A stretch of DNA of 55,888 nt from Chloroflexota bacterium (GCA_034717495.1 JAYELL010000060.1:1-55888); one strand, 5' to 3'. Positions 34,436-43,300 are shown, counted from the stretch's first letter. The notes: a model not told the origin generated them from the letters alone. Made by a program: numbers and translations.

Positions 34436-36406
34436 TCATAGTGATGATAGACCTGTGGAACCGGTTGGTCCGGGAACCTGAGCAGCGGCGGCGGTTCCTG
34501 GCTGGCCGATGTCTGGTTCTGTAGATGCGAGGCCGAACGGCTGGAAGGGTTTCCCTCCGTCCTCATAAAATTTGGAGAAGAACTCGACGTAATGCAAGCG
34601 CAAGGCGTGAATGGAGGGGCTGAACGCGCCCAAGGCGATGTTGAGAGCGTGGAATAGCAGGGCGATGATCACACCCACCCAGACCACTCCAACGCGGCTG
34701 GCCATCTCATTGCCCACCAGAGCGAGATAGACCGAGGCCAGGCCGATGGCGGCCAGTCGCAGGTAGGACAGGATGTTACCTACCACGCCCAGTAACTCCA
34801 CCGGGGCCATGAGCGCGCCCAGCGGGCCCATCCCACGGATCAGCAGCACCAGCCCTACCAGCACGACCACCAGGCCAGGGGTGGTCCAGCCGGATGGCAA
34901 CTGCTGCGCCGCTACACCTGCGAGCAAGAACAAGCCACAAAGGCCTACCAGCATCCCTGCGCGCTCCCAGAGCTTGTCGGTATGATGGGCGCACCAGGCG
35001 CTCCAGACGCCCAGCACCAGCCCTAATGTCACATGCACTGCGCCTATGGCAAGGGCGAAAATGAGCAGCGGCGCCAGGGCGTCGGGCGAAGAACGCTCGA
35101 GCCAGAGGGGCTGCAGGCCCAAAGCGTGGCCGAGCGAGCCGAAAAACTCACCGAACACCAGCCCCCAGACGATGCTCCAGCCCGCCCCCATCATCAGGAA
35201 GGCCGTCACGTCCCGCAGGCTGCTGCCTTTATCGCTACGGTAATGAACAAATGCGGCGATCAGCAGGATGACCAGGCCGTAGCCAATATCGCCCAGCATC
35301 AGCCCGAAGAACAGGGGCATGAACAACGCCATCCAGGCAGTGGGGTCCAGGCTACCGGCCCGGGGTAATGCCAGCAGTCGGATGAAGAATTCGTAGGGGC
35401 GGGCGACGGATTGGTTCTCCAGCAGCACCGGAGCTGTCGAAGCCTCCTCTTGGGACGGCGGCAACTCCTGGATGGCCAACTGGTCGGGCAAGCGATTTTC
35501 GAGGGCAGCGACCACTGGCACCAGTTCACGTTGAGGCACCCAGCCGATCAGTACAAAGGCATGGTCGGTTTCGCCCAGATGCCTGCGGGCGCGCAACTGC
35601 TCCAGGCGTCGGGCCAGGGCATGGCGAGCGCCCAGCCAGCGCCGCCGATGCCGCTCGGCCGCTTGCTGCAACTGCACATCCACCTGCTCCAATTCGCCTG
35701 GGATCCCCTCCAAACGACGCTGGATGCGGCCCAGCGCATCCTGGAACGGGACGTCCTGCAGCGATTCCGGCAACCTCACCTGGCTGACTTGCACCTGGCC
35801 CAGCAGTGCCTGCACCTGACCCGCGACTCGCTGGGGTACGACCAGGATGGCGCCGATACGATCGGGGTCGACTTGATCGTACACCAATTCGTATTCCTGC
35901 CCGGCAATTGCCTCGACCTCCTCGGCCAGCAGTTCGATGGCCGGACTATAGCGCCGTTGGACCAGCAAGGCGATGGTTTCATACCCCTGCAGTTTCGTCA
36001 GTTCCGGCGTGAGCCGCAAGAGCTTGCGAACGGTCTCGGCGTAGCTGGGCAGGATCTCGGCGTCGTTGCGCAGGGCTTCCCGGCGCCGAGCCAGTTCCTC
36101 GATGGTGGGCGCGTGGCGATCCAGGTCCGCTTGCAGGCCGGCGCACAGGTCCGTCTCCACCCAGGGAATGGGATGTTCTTCGGGGAGCCTGGGCAGCAGC
36201 GCCAGCAACGCGTCCAGGCGCGCGAGCAGGTAGCTGAGAGTCTCCAGCTCTCGCTGCTCGTCAGCCAGCGCGTAGGGTCGTAGCTCAGTGTGCACCTGCT
36301 GCCCATCGATGAGCTGAACACAAGCCAGCACTTGTACAGCCTGGAGCGTCTTGTCGAGGTCCCGCTTGTGGCCAATGACCTGCAAGCGTGTCATGGGAAT
36401 GAGCAT
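34436..36406 (-). CDS. atpI: V-type ATP synthase subunit I (a-subunit, stator channel)
   Basis: A 656-residue membrane subunit. Residues 1 to about 340 form the cytosolic arm with long coiled coils. From about residue 345 there are seven to eight transmembrane helices, beginning MPLFFGLMLGDIGYGL, the typical first helix. The essential Arg of the ion half-channel should be in the SYLRLAAIGLASVYLA helix. The C-terminal 35 residues (Pro/Gly/Ser-rich, ending QVPGPTGSTGLSSL) are not family sequence. It follows the H/G subunit by 7 bases. Confidence 0.93.
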   Translation of the reverse strand: MLIPMTRLQVIGHKRDLDKTLQAVQVLACVQLIDGQQVHTELRPYALADEQRELETLSYLLARLDALLALLPRLPEEHPIPWVETDLCAGLQADLDRHAPTIEELARRREALRNDAEILPSYAETVRKLLRLTPELTKLQGYETIALLVQRRYSPAIELLAEEVEAIAGQEYELVYDQVDPDRIGAILVVPQRVAGQVQALLGQVQVSQVRLPESLQDVPFQDALGRIQRRLEGIPGELEQVDVQLQQAAERHRRRWLGARHALARRLEQLRARRHLGETDHAFVLIGWVPQRELVPVVAALENRLPDQLAIQELPPSQEEASTAPVLLENQSVARPYEFFIRLLALPRAGSLDPTAWMALFMPLFFGLMLGDIGYGLVILLIAAFVHYRSDKGSSLRDVTAFLMMGAGWSIVWGLVFGEFFGSLGHALGLQPLWLERSSPDALAPLLIFALAIGAVHVTLGLVLGVWSAWCAHHTDKLWERAGMLVGLCGLFLLAGVAAQQLPSGWTTPGLVVVLVGLVLLIRGMGPLGALMAPVELLGVVGNILSYLRLAAIGLASVYLALVGNEMASRVGVVWVGVIIALLFHALNIALGAFSPSIHALRLHYVEFFSKFYEDGGKPFQPFGLASTEPDIGQPGTAAAAQVPGPTGSTGLSSL

Positions 36407-36413
36407 AGGTGAT

Positions 36414-36728
36414 TCAGGGCAAGAGGTACTCTACGATCCTGGCCGCCGTTCTATCAATTCGCTGCGATAGATGATGGCGCAGGAATTCTGTTTGCTCCTG
36501 ACCCTGCCTCCTCAGAACTGCGGCCTCCTCTTCTGCCGCGGCAAGGATAAAACGCCTGCGACCTTCAGCCTCCCGTTCCGCCTCGGCTTGCGCCTGCACC
36601 ACCAGGTGCTCGGCAGCGTGTTCGGCCTCCTGACGGCGATCCGCAGCTCGCTCTCGGGCTGCGGCGACGCGGTCTGCAGCTGCTTGTTCGGCAGCGTGAA
36701 TGCTGGAGACGGGATCAGACGACATCAT
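36414..36728 (-). CDS. atpH: V-type ATP synthase peripheral-stalk subunit H/G-like
   Basis: A 104-residue, almost wholly helical charged protein rich in Ala, Glu and Arg (AAARERAADRRQEAEHAAEH, QAEAEREAEGRRRF), as expected of the G/H peripheral stalk that pairs with subunit E. The ATG at 36728 lies inside the last codons of subunit D (14-base overlap); the frame open further upstream is only the antisense shadow of D. Identification rests on position and coiled-coil character. Confidence 0.75.
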   Translation of the reverse strand: MMSSDPVSSIHAAEQAAADRVAAARERAADRRQEAEHAAEHLVVQAQAEAEREAEGRRRFILAAAEEEAAVLRRQGQEQTEFLRHHLSQRIDRTAARIVEYLLP

Positions 36729-37392
36729 TGCTGTTGCTCCAGGTTTGACCGGAGGAAAGGCGGTTACGGGTCCGGCGTTCTTTGACGCGCTTGAGCCGGT
36801 AGACCTCCTCCCGCTCACGCTCGGCCAGGCGCAATCCGATGGTCCGCAACTGGTGGTGCAGACGGGGCAGGAGAATGTGCTCCAGTGCGTTGACGCGACG
36901 GGTTGTCTGGCGAATGGCTTCGGCCAGACGGCGCAGACGTAGCTCGCTGTTGGCGACCTTAAGCAATACTTCGAGCTCCGATTCGAAAGCACTCACCACC
37001 GCTTCCAGGCGAGGCGTGCTGTCGGTGGGACCGTACGGACGATCCTGGGGTGGAGAAGCCAGCCTTTGCGGTTCGATGCGCAGGACGTTTACGCCCATCA
37101 CGCGGGTACTCGTCACGGGCACATTGAGGGGATCGAGTCCAGCCAGGGCCAGGCTGCCCAGCACCTCAGGACCGTCCAACGCCTGGGCGAGGGCAAGGCT
37201 ACGACGGGCGGCAGCGGCCACTTCGTCCAGAGTCTCTACTTCCTCCATGACGGCATCTGCGCTGCTCATCAACTCCTCCATGAGGACGTTTCGTTTTTGC
37301 CGTAGCAGTTCTTCAGCTTGAGCAGTCAGCTCGAGCTGCGCCCGCTTCTGATTCAATTCCGAACGCGTTGCGGTGACTTGTTCCAGGGGCAT
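36715..37392 (-). CDS. atpD: V-type ATP synthase subunit D
   Basis: A 225-residue central-shaft subunit with long N- and C-terminal helices (ATRSELNQKRAQLELTAQAE, RRVNALEHILLPRLHHQLRTI) and the RVKERR segment near the end. It is the first ATPase gene of the operon here, whereas subunit D is most often last after B. A universal stress protein gene lies 139 bases upstream. Confidence 0.92.
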   Translation of the reverse strand: MPLEQVTATRSELNQKRAQLELTAQAEELLRQKRNVLMEELMSSADAVMEEVETLDEVAAAARRSLALAQALDGPEVLGSLALAGLDPLNVPVTSTRVMGVNVLRIEPQRLASPPQDRPYGPTDSTPRLEAVVSAFESELEVLLKVANSELRLRRLAEAIRQTTRRVNALEHILLPRLHHQLRTIGLRLAEREREEVYRLKRVKERRTRNRLSSGQTWSNSNDVV

Positions 37393-37531
37393 AATAGATG
37401 ACTCGATCGTGTGATGCTATCACATCATGGTCATACAAAATCGCTACCAACTGTCCTGAAAAGACAGGGATTGGCCTTCTCAACCTTTGGTGGTTTCCTT
37501 CCTGGATGTTCCGCATTGTCATCAATGACAT

Positions 37532-38014
37532 TTACGGCTCTTCTATGGTCTCCGGTTGCTGTCGTATCACCAATACCGGGCAAGGACTGTGACGCACTAC
37601 CTTCTCGGCTACACTGCCGAACATCCAGCGAGCCAAGCCGCCCCTGCCGTGGCTAGATATGACGATTAGATCGATAGCCTCCGCGCTGACGACATCGAGG
37701 ATATCTTCGGCAGGCGCTCTATCACGCAGCAGGATCCGTGTCTTGAACCCTTGCCGGTCCAGTTCACCTTGCAGGGCTTCCAGATAGCTCTGAGCTTCCT
37801 GGTGAGCCTGTTGACGCGCTTCCTGCACCCAACCTATCCAACCCATCGTCTCTTCCGGATGTGATATTGGTGGTGTGGGGCTGGGGATATCCAGCACTCG
37901 CAGCAGGAAAATCTGACTCTCGAACTTCTTCGCCAGTGTAAGGGCAGCCGGCAGGGCTCTTTCTGACACAGGCGAGCCGTCCAATGGGACTAAAATGCGT
38001 TTGAACTCAGTCAT
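37532..38014 (-). CDS. Universal stress protein (UspA family)
   Basis: A 160-residue UspA-fold protein. KRILVPLDGSPVSERALP is the canonical N-terminal strand and loop. SSHGRGGLARWMFGSVAEKVV is the ATP-binding segment, suggesting an ATP-binding member. The ATG at 38014 is preceded by AAAGGAG. Being just upstream of the V-type ATPase operon in the same direction, it may share regulation with it. Confidence 0.92.
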   Translation of the reverse strand: MTEFKRILVPLDGSPVSERALPAALTLAKKFESQIFLLRVLDIPSPTPPISHPEETMGWIGWVQEARQQAHQEAQSYLEALQGELDRQGFKTRILLRDRAPAEDILDVVSAEAIDLIVISSHGRGGLARWMFGSVAEKVVRHSPCPVLVIRQQPETIEEP

Positions 38015-38175
38015 GATCTACTTTCTCCTTTCTAATCTCGCAGGTTAACCACTGGGGATTCGACCATGAAGGCAGCACGGTTATCTGCCGGGAGAGCGAA
38101 CCACTGTGTTGGGGTTCATCTCTGCTACGCGGGCCTGCTCTATCGATTCCGCAGCAGTTCATCCGTCACTTCCAT

Positions 38176-38601
38176 TCACGCCGGCTTCAGATCAAGCACC
38201 GGCGTGCTGTTGATTGCATCCAGCCCCCGCACTCGTAACACGTTCCCCTCCACCGCTATCAGATCCACCACGGTAACGCCGACGGGGTTGGGTCGCCGCG
38301 GGCTGCGTAGGGCGAAAACTCCTCGCCGGGGGCAAGACCTGTCACCGCGAGGATGCTGAAGCAAGTCAAAGCCTTGTGAACGATGAAAGTAGAATACCAC
38401 CATGACCTGCTGGCCCGGCTCCAGGCCCCTCAAGCCTTCGGTCAGGGCCGGATCGAGGACGATGCGAGATTCGGCAAACCGCATCTCCTGCGGCGCAGCT
38501 TTCTCCTCGAAATCGTTCTCGACGTAACCGATGGCCCGGAAAGTAACGGACTCTTCCGTCTTACTCGGCACTGGACAGGCGTTAGAGAAGGTCACGATCA
38601 T
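38176..38601 (-). CDS. trmO: tRNA (adenine-N6)-methyltransferase TrmO (TsaA/YaeB family)
   Basis: A 141-residue SAM-dependent enzyme that would methylate the t6A at position 37 of tRNA. The family core is visible: GYVENDFEEKAAPQEMR, VFYFHRSQGFDLLQHPRG, GVFALRSPRRPNPVG and LDAINSTPVLDLKP. The CPRRGVFALRSPRRPNPVG segment is diagnostic. It lacks the C-terminal extension of E. coli TrmO, as in many short homologues. The ATG at 38601 has AAGG close upstream; the alternative GTG at 38607 adds two residues. Confidence 0.88.
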   Translation of the reverse strand: MIVTFSNACPVPSKTEESVTFRAIGYVENDFEEKAAPQEMRFAESRIVLDPALTEGLRGLEPGQQVMVVFYFHRSQGFDLLQHPRGDRSCPRRGVFALRSPRRPNPVGVTVVDLIAVEGNVLRVRGLDAINSTPVLDLKPA

Positions 38602-38613
38602 CACCACCTTGGC

Positions 38614-38733
38614 CTACCGGGCGACATGGCGAAACGTCTCCCGCAAAGCGGCGATGATGCTGTCATCTTCGCCGGTGATCAGGCTATGGATGGACTCTTG
38701 GAAGCGTTTCATCTCGGTCTTTTCTTTCTGCAC
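38614..38733 (-). CDS. Possible small protein upstream of trmO
   Basis: From a GTG at 38733, or an ATG at 38712, the minus strand reads MKRFQESIHSLITGEDDSII AA LRETFRHVAR and stops at 38614, 12 bases before the trmO start. It would be 39 or 32 residues, amphipathic and helical, with no family I know. The composition is protein-like, but there is no strong ribosome-binding site. It may be a truncated gene or a leader peptide. Confidence 0.3.
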   Translation of the reverse strand: MQKEKTEMKRFQESIHSLITGEDDSIIAALRETFRHVAR

Positions 38734-38840
38734 TCACTCTGTCCGGCTGTGCTATCCCACCATTGAGGACGGCGCTCTAGCGACGCGACGATGAGCGTGG
38801 CCACGGTGCCTATCCCTATTACTAGCTTGCTGCGATGAGA

Positions 38841-39854
38841 TCAATCGGCAATCTTGATCACGGCGTTGGGCTGGTCCAGTTCTCCCTGTTTGGCCAGAAT
38901 GAGAGCATCCTGTAAATCTTCAAAGGGGAACAGACTCGTCTCCACATTTAGTTCCAGCCCGTCGACAATGCTGAAGAACTCTTCTGCATCTGATTTTGTT
39001 AAGTGATACAAGGTCTTTATTGAGCGACCCCATAGGTTTTCACTGTAGTTTTTTATGACAATTGGAGACGCGCTCACGGGAGCCAAAACTAAGGTCCCGC
39101 CTTTTTTCAACAGAGAAAGGGCCGGCTCAACCAAGTTTCCCGCAGGGGGAAAGAGTATAGCTGCGTCTAGCACACAGGGCATTTCTTCTCTTGAGGCATT
39201 CGCGGCCCACTCTGCCCCTTCTCTTCTGGCTCGTTCGAGGTTCTTTTGAGATCGTGTGCTCACGTATGTCTTTATGCGCAGAGAATGAGCCACTTTGAGG
39301 GCAATGGAGGCCGTGGGGCCGTAGCCGTAGAGCCCCAATTTGTCACCTTCCTGGACCTCTGTGAGTTTGAATGCTGCGTATCCGGCGATGCCAGGACATA
39401 TGAGCGGTGCAATCTCGGAAGGTTCCAGCCGGACCTCATTGAGCGGCAAGGCAAACGTTTCTGCAATCGTCACGTATTCTGCGTATCCACCATTCTCGTG
39501 CCAGCCCGTGGCTTTGAAATCGGGACAGTAGTTCTCTCTTCGAGATAAGCAGTACTTGCATCTTCCGCAGGTGCTGTGGAGCCAGTAGACGCCGGCCCTA
39601 TCACCAACACTGAAGCGCCGGACGTTCTTCCCCACCTCATCAACCACACCCACGATCTCGTGCCCCAAAATGACGGGGGATTCCTTCAAGGGAAGGTCTC
39701 CCTCAGCGATGTGGATATCTGTCCTGCAGACCCCGCAAACGAGCACCTTGATACGCACTTCATCGTTCTGCGCATGAGGAGTGGGCACCTCCATGAACTT
39801 CAGCGGCCTATCCTCAATCTGTGCCTGTTCTTCGAGAATCCATGCCCTCATCAT
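38841..39854 (-). CDS. Zinc-dependent alcohol dehydrogenase (MDR family)
   Basis: A 337-residue dehydrogenase. Catalytic zinc ligands are Cys43 and His65 (GVCRTD, GHEIVG), and the structural zinc site is Cys96, Cys99, Cys102 and Cys110 (TCGRCKYCLSRRENYC). The nucleotide-binding turn is LYGYGPTASIALKVA, an unusual GxGxxA in place of GxGxxG. The YWLHSTCG stretch places it in the YahK/AdhA-like branch active on aliphatic or aromatic aldehydes. It lies 6 bases after the NAD(P)HX repair gene. Confidence 0.9.
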   Translation of the reverse strand: MMRAWILEEQAQIEDRPLKFMEVPTPHAQNDEVRIKVLVCGVCRTDIHIAEGDLPLKESPVILGHEIVGVVDEVGKNVRRFSVGDRAGVYWLHSTCGRCKYCLSRRENYCPDFKATGWHENGGYAEYVTIAETFALPLNEVRLEPSEIAPLICPGIAGYAAFKLTEVQEGDKLGLYGYGPTASIALKVAHSLRIKTYVSTRSQKNLERARREGAEWAANASREEMPCVLDAAILFPPAGNLVEPALSLLKKGGTLVLAPVSASPIVIKNYSENLWGRSIKTLYHLTKSDAEEFFSIVDGLELNVETSLFPFEDLQDALILAKQGELDQPNAVIKIAD

Positions 39855-39860
39855 TCTCTC

Positions 39861-41435
39861 CTAAATCACAAGTGAGCCTGCGTAGCGTTCCCGAAAGGTT
39901 TCACTGAGACCCTCCCGGACCATCCTCACGGCACGTGGCAGGTAGTCCAGGATGTCTTGGGTCGTTATGCCATCTTCACGCTTGTCGTCAGCGGCCAGAT
40001 CCCCTGAGAGCCCATGAATGAACACCCCCTGGCTCACTGCATCTCGAAGGGAGAGTCCCAGGCCGAACATGGCAGCAATCGTCCCCGTCAGCACATCACC
40101 CGATCCTGCTGTAGCCATACCGGAGTTCCCGCTCATGTTGATGAATACCCTCCCATCAGAATATCCAATGAGCGAATGGCCGCCTGTCAGGACGACTATG
40201 GCATTCAATTCTATCGCAGTGCGCTGCAGGACATCGACTTTGTAGGTGTCGATGTCGCCGACACTCATCCCCGTGATTCTAGCCATCTCGCCCAGGTGTG
40301 GAGTAAGAATGGTTTCTGCTTTTCGCTCTCTGATGATTTGCAGATCGCCACATAGCGCTGTAATGCCGTCACTGGCTATGAGCAATGGTTTATTGATCTC
40401 CTTTGCCAACTCCCTGACCAGTTGCTGAGTTTCCTTCTCCAGGGACAGACCGGGGCCGAGCACCACCATATCCATGTTCTCTGACAGTGCCAGTAATGCC
40501 TGCTTGTTCTCGAGAGAGATACTTCCCGCCTCTGTTTCTGTCTGAGGAACCAAGACGATCTCACTCCCCTTGTTGGCGACAAACGGTGTCATGGATTTGG
40601 GTGTAGCGAGGTGGGAATATCCGCCGCCGGCTTTCAGAAACGAGAGGGCCTCAAAATAGGGCGCCCCGAAGTAGCTGGAAGCCCCAGCAATGAAAAGCGC
40701 TTCACCGAGATCGCTTTTGTGACCATTTGGACCTCTGGGAGGTAGTTTCACCGGCTGGCTTATCTCGATTTTCAGCGCATCTGCGTTGTAGATGGATGGA
40801 GGAAAGGAGATGTGTGACACATATAGCTTCCCGCACAGGTCATATCCTGGGAAGAGCATATTGCCTAGCTTCGGGAGGCCGAAGGTCACGGTGCAATCGG
40901 CCTTCACCGCGACGCCCATGATTTTGCCCGTATCGCCGTGTACACCGGAGGGGATATCAATGCTAAACACCGTCTTTCCGCTCTGATTAATCAATTCAAT
41001 GATTTCGCGATGTACGCCGCTAACATCCCGTGACAGACCAGTGCCGAATATTCCGTCCACGATGGCGTCACAACGAGCAATCTCTCCTCTAACCAGTTCG
41101 ATAGATTTGATCCGTCGAACTTCTATGGGCAGGTGGGACACAATGTCCAGATTGATTTTCGCCGCACCTTTGATTCGGCTTGGATCACCCAAAATAAAAA
41201 CCTTAACCGTCCCACCATTGGAGTGGATCTTTCGCGCAACAACGAAACCGTCGCCCCCGTTGTTGCCGATACCACAGAGGACGAGAAACTCCTTGTCCTT
41301 GATGCCGAGCTCCTTCAGTATCGCGAAGTACACAGCATGACCCGCGTTTTCCATCAGGAGTTCGGCCGAGATGCCGAATTCTCCGATAGCCGCCCTGTCC
41401 AGGGCTCTCATCTCGGAGACTCTGCTGATTTTCAT
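39861..41435 (-). CDS. nnr: Bifunctional NAD(P)H-hydrate repair enzyme Nnr (epimerase/dehydratase)
   Basis: A 524-residue fusion. Residues 1 to about 215 are the NAD(P)HX epimerase (MRALDRAAIGEFGI, then CGIGNNGGDGFVVARKI). The rest is the ADP/ATP-dependent NAD(P)HX dehydratase (KSDLGEALFIAGASSYFGAP, SGNSGMATAGSGDVLTGTI with the catalytic Asp in GSGD). It repairs hydrated NADH/NADPH in the cytosol. The start at 41435 has AGAGGT upstream; the longer frame to 41519 lacks homology. It precedes the alcohol dehydrogenase closely. Confidence 0.93.
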   Translation of the reverse strand: MKISRVSEMRALDRAAIGEFGISAELLMENAGHAVYFAILKELGIKDKEFLVLCGIGNNGGDGFVVARKIHSNGGTVKVFILGDPSRIKGAAKINLDIVSHLPIEVRRIKSIELVRGEIARCDAIVDGIFGTGLSRDVSGVHREIIELINQSGKTVFSIDIPSGVHGDTGKIMGVAVKADCTVTFGLPKLGNMLFPGYDLCGKLYVSHISFPPSIYNADALKIEISQPVKLPPRGPNGHKSDLGEALFIAGASSYFGAPYFEALSFLKAGGGYSHLATPKSMTPFVANKGSEIVLVPQTETEAGSISLENKQALLALSENMDMVVLGPGLSLEKETQQLVRELAKEINKPLLIASDGITALCGDLQIIRERKAETILTPHLGEMARITGMSVGDIDTYKVDVLQRTAIELNAIVVLTGGHSLIGYSDGRVFINMSGNSGMATAGSGDVLTGTIAAMFGLGLSLRDAVSQGVFIHGLSGDLAADDKREDGITTQDILDYLPRAVRMVREGLSETFRERYAGSLVI

Positions 41436-41541
41436 GTCATACCTCTCGCTCTCGCACGAGATCCTATTTCCGCCTTTCGTCAAGCGTTCTACCCGGTGAG
41501 AGCCAGTTGGATGCTCCACAAGTAGACACTTGTCAGGAAAA

Positions 41542-42447
41542 CTACCCGAGACTCTTTTCTTCAGCCCTTTCCAGCTTTTCGACGATCCTCTCTACGTCTG
41601 ACTTGGCGTTCGCGGCTTCCATCGGCATTCCTTTTAGCCAGGACATGGCAATCGCGGGGTCTTCGTGAATGACCCCAATCGCCTCAATTCCTTGCTCCGC
41701 CAGTTTTTCCCTCATATACCCTTCCATTTCCTCATCTCTGACCCGGTTTAGTATCACCAAAACGCCTTTGATCGTCGCTTCTCTGAAGATGCGATTGGCC
41801 CACTCGACCAGGTCAGGGGTTTCCAAATGCTTCGTAGCTGGCAATCCGCCCGCCTTGATCTGGTTTACCATGTCTCTCATGTTGGCTGCCATCTGAATCG
41901 CCGCTGTGGTCGGATCGACGACGACCAATGCCCAATCCAAACCGGTTACAGCGCCCCGCGCCGAGTCCTCAAATCCCGCCTTGAAGTCTACCAGCGTGAC
42001 AGGGGTTTCACCGTTCTGATGTATCCTCAGGTCCCTGGCGATCTTGGAAACAGGACCGTCGCATCCAGCGCCTGGACCTTGATCGCCGATCTTTCCAGCC
42101 GTCAGGAGCAATATCCCTCCGTCGTTTTGACTGTAGTGTCTGTCGGGAAGTTGATCCAGGGAGATATCTGCCCCCGGCAAAGGCGTTGGATCATCCACAG
42201 GGCAGGTGACAGATCCTCCGCTGAACACCACGCCCCCGAAATAGTCCAGGAGCTGGGTTGGAGCCGTTTCCATGCCCAAGGCCTGGTGCAGCCCCACATT
42301 GGTCGAATCGGCGTCCACCACACAGACTTCGTAACCGCTGTCTCTGAGCGCCATGGCCAGCAGAACCAGGGCTGTGCTCTTGCCACTCCCGCCCTTTCCA
42401 AACACGCCAATTCTCCTGCCAGTGAGCGCTTTCTTGTGTTCCATCAC
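41542..42447 (-). CDS. MinD/CooC-like P-loop ATPase
   Basis: A 301-residue deviant-Walker ATPase: GKGGSGKST at residues 17-25 followed by the VVDADSTNVGLHQALG switch. Most of the sequence resembles CooC-type nickel-insertion factors of CO dehydrogenase. A CooC would have a C-x-C nickel-binding pair around the middle; I do not see one here, only single cysteines (TCPVDD, GAGCDGP). The family and neighbours (a CooT-like and a His-tailed protein) favour metal-cofactor maturation. The start is the GTG at 42447 or the ATG at 42444, after AAGGAG. Confidence 0.85.
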   Translation of the reverse strand: MMEHKKALTGRRIGVFGKGGSGKSTALVLLAMALRDSGYEVCVVDADSTNVGLHQALGMETAPTQLLDYFGGVVFSGGSVTCPVDDPTPLPGADISLDQLPDRHYSQNDGGILLLTAGKIGDQGPGAGCDGPVSKIARDLRIHQNGETPVTLVDFKAGFEDSARGAVTGLDWALVVVDPTTAAIQMAANMRDMVNQIKAGGLPATKHLETPDLVEWANRIFREATIKGVLVILNRVRDEEMEGYMREKLAEQGIEAIGVIHEDPAIAMSWLKGMPMEAANAKSDVERIVEKLERAEEKSLG

Positions 42448-42559
42448 CGTTTTCTCTCCTTATTCCATCCTGCACGATGGGATGGTTCCTCACGATATAC
42501 TTGATCCTCCCTGGATTCGGTGAAGCGTCCAGACAATGTTCAAGACCGCACTCGCTGTG

Positions 42560-42778
42560 TCAGTGGGCGTGGTGATGCTGTTGCTCTGCCGGACCGCCCA
42601 GCTTGTCCAGAGCGCTCGCCAACGCTTCGTTGGCGAGGACCACTGCTTCCGCAGCAGCCAGGATGTCCGGCGCGGCAACGCCGGCCTTGTCTGCCCAGCG
42701 GCGGAACTCGGCAGCATGTTCGTCGTTGTGCTCGATCCAATGGGGAATCAACACTCGCAGTTTTTCCTGGTCATTCAT
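42560..42778 (-). CDS. Small helical protein with His-rich tail, in the CooT-CooC-like cluster
   Basis: A 72-residue helical protein (EKLRVLIPHWIEHNDEHAAEF, LAAAEAVVLANEALASALDKL) ending in AEQQHHHAH. Two conserved His-type sites (HWIEHNDEH) and the terminal His run suggest metal binding, plausibly nickel given the neighbours. Its ATG overlaps the stop of the CooT-like gene. I do not know a characterised family for it, though such short proteins accompany CooT in other anaerobes. Confidence 0.75.
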   Translation of the reverse strand: MNDQEKLRVLIPHWIEHNDEHAAEFRRWADKAGVAAPDILAAAEAVVLANEALASALDKLGGPAEQQHHHAH

Positions 42779-42972
42779 GGCGTTTTCTCGGGTTCAGTCA
42801 AGGACTCAAGCATCACCCGGTGCTTGATCAGGTCTATCTCGCGGATGGTAGCTTGCACCACCTGGGGTGCCTCGAACAGCCTACTCAGCCGCACTCCTTC
42901 CGGTACAAGCTGCACCTTCAGCACGTCCTGCATGATCTCTTCTTCGTTCAAGTACACGGTTGCCTGGCACAT
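42775..42972 (-). CDS. cooT: CooT-family nickel-binding protein
   Basis: A 65-residue protein with the CooT signature: Cys2 at the very start (MCQATVYLNEEEI) and a beta-rich core (QLVPEGVRLSRLFEA, ATIREIDLIKHRVMLE). In CooT, Cys2 at the N-terminus binds nickel at the dimer interface. The ATG at 42972 is preceded by GAGGAGG. It heads a set with the His-tailed protein and the MinD/CooC-like ATPase. No CO dehydrogenase gene is in the window. Confidence 0.82.
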   Translation of the reverse strand: MCQATVYLNEEEIMQDVLKVQLVPEGVRLSRLFEAPQVVQATIREIDLIKHRVMLESLTEPEKTP

Positions 42973-43171
42973 GGTAGAAAACCTCCTCGCAGCGACAATT
43001 GCAATAACCAGCTTTTCAAAGCACTAGTCCAGCTTCCTGATGACTGCCAGCGTCTGATCCCATAGGCTGCGACTGAAACGACGCCTTTCCCATACGCGTC
43101 GTAGCAAACTCAATCGGCTCTTCTGCGCCGACTGCTTCGCCTGACGACAGAGCCTCAACGGATCCACGGTT

Positions 43172-43277
43172 GTCAGCAGAGGCGGCTTTCACGCCAGCCA
43201 GTCACGGGCATGAGCACCCGTTCTACCTTAATACCTGGATCCACCGAAGCTGGTTGGGAGGCGTCGCCTCTGCTGAC
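43172..43277. repeat. Structured inverted-repeat element upstream of cooT
   Basis: GTCAGCAGAGGCG (43172-43184) and CGCCTCTGCTGAC (43265-43277) are perfect 13-bp inverted copies. Nested inside are ACGCC/GGCGT, CCAGC/GCTGG and the hairpin ACGGG/CCCGT around 43204-43221. The element fills most of the 328-base gap between the DsrE-like and CooT-like genes (42973-43300), in which no real gene is apparent; a 47-codon minus-strand opening at 43024-43167 lacks a ribosome-binding site. It may be a MITE or a cis-acting RNA. Confidence 0.6.
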
Positions 43278-43300
43278 CGCAATGAACCCTTCCTTGTTGC

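Noticed and set aside
36729-36992. A longer form of the ATPase H/G subunit starting at 36992
   Set aside because: The extra residues lie wholly inside the subunit D gene in another frame and are not helical or charged like the stalk protein.
43024-43167. A 47-codon minus-strand frame in the gap before cooT
   Set aside because: Basic residues dominate, there is no ribosome-binding site and its start lies beside the inverted-repeat arm; I could not support it as a gene.
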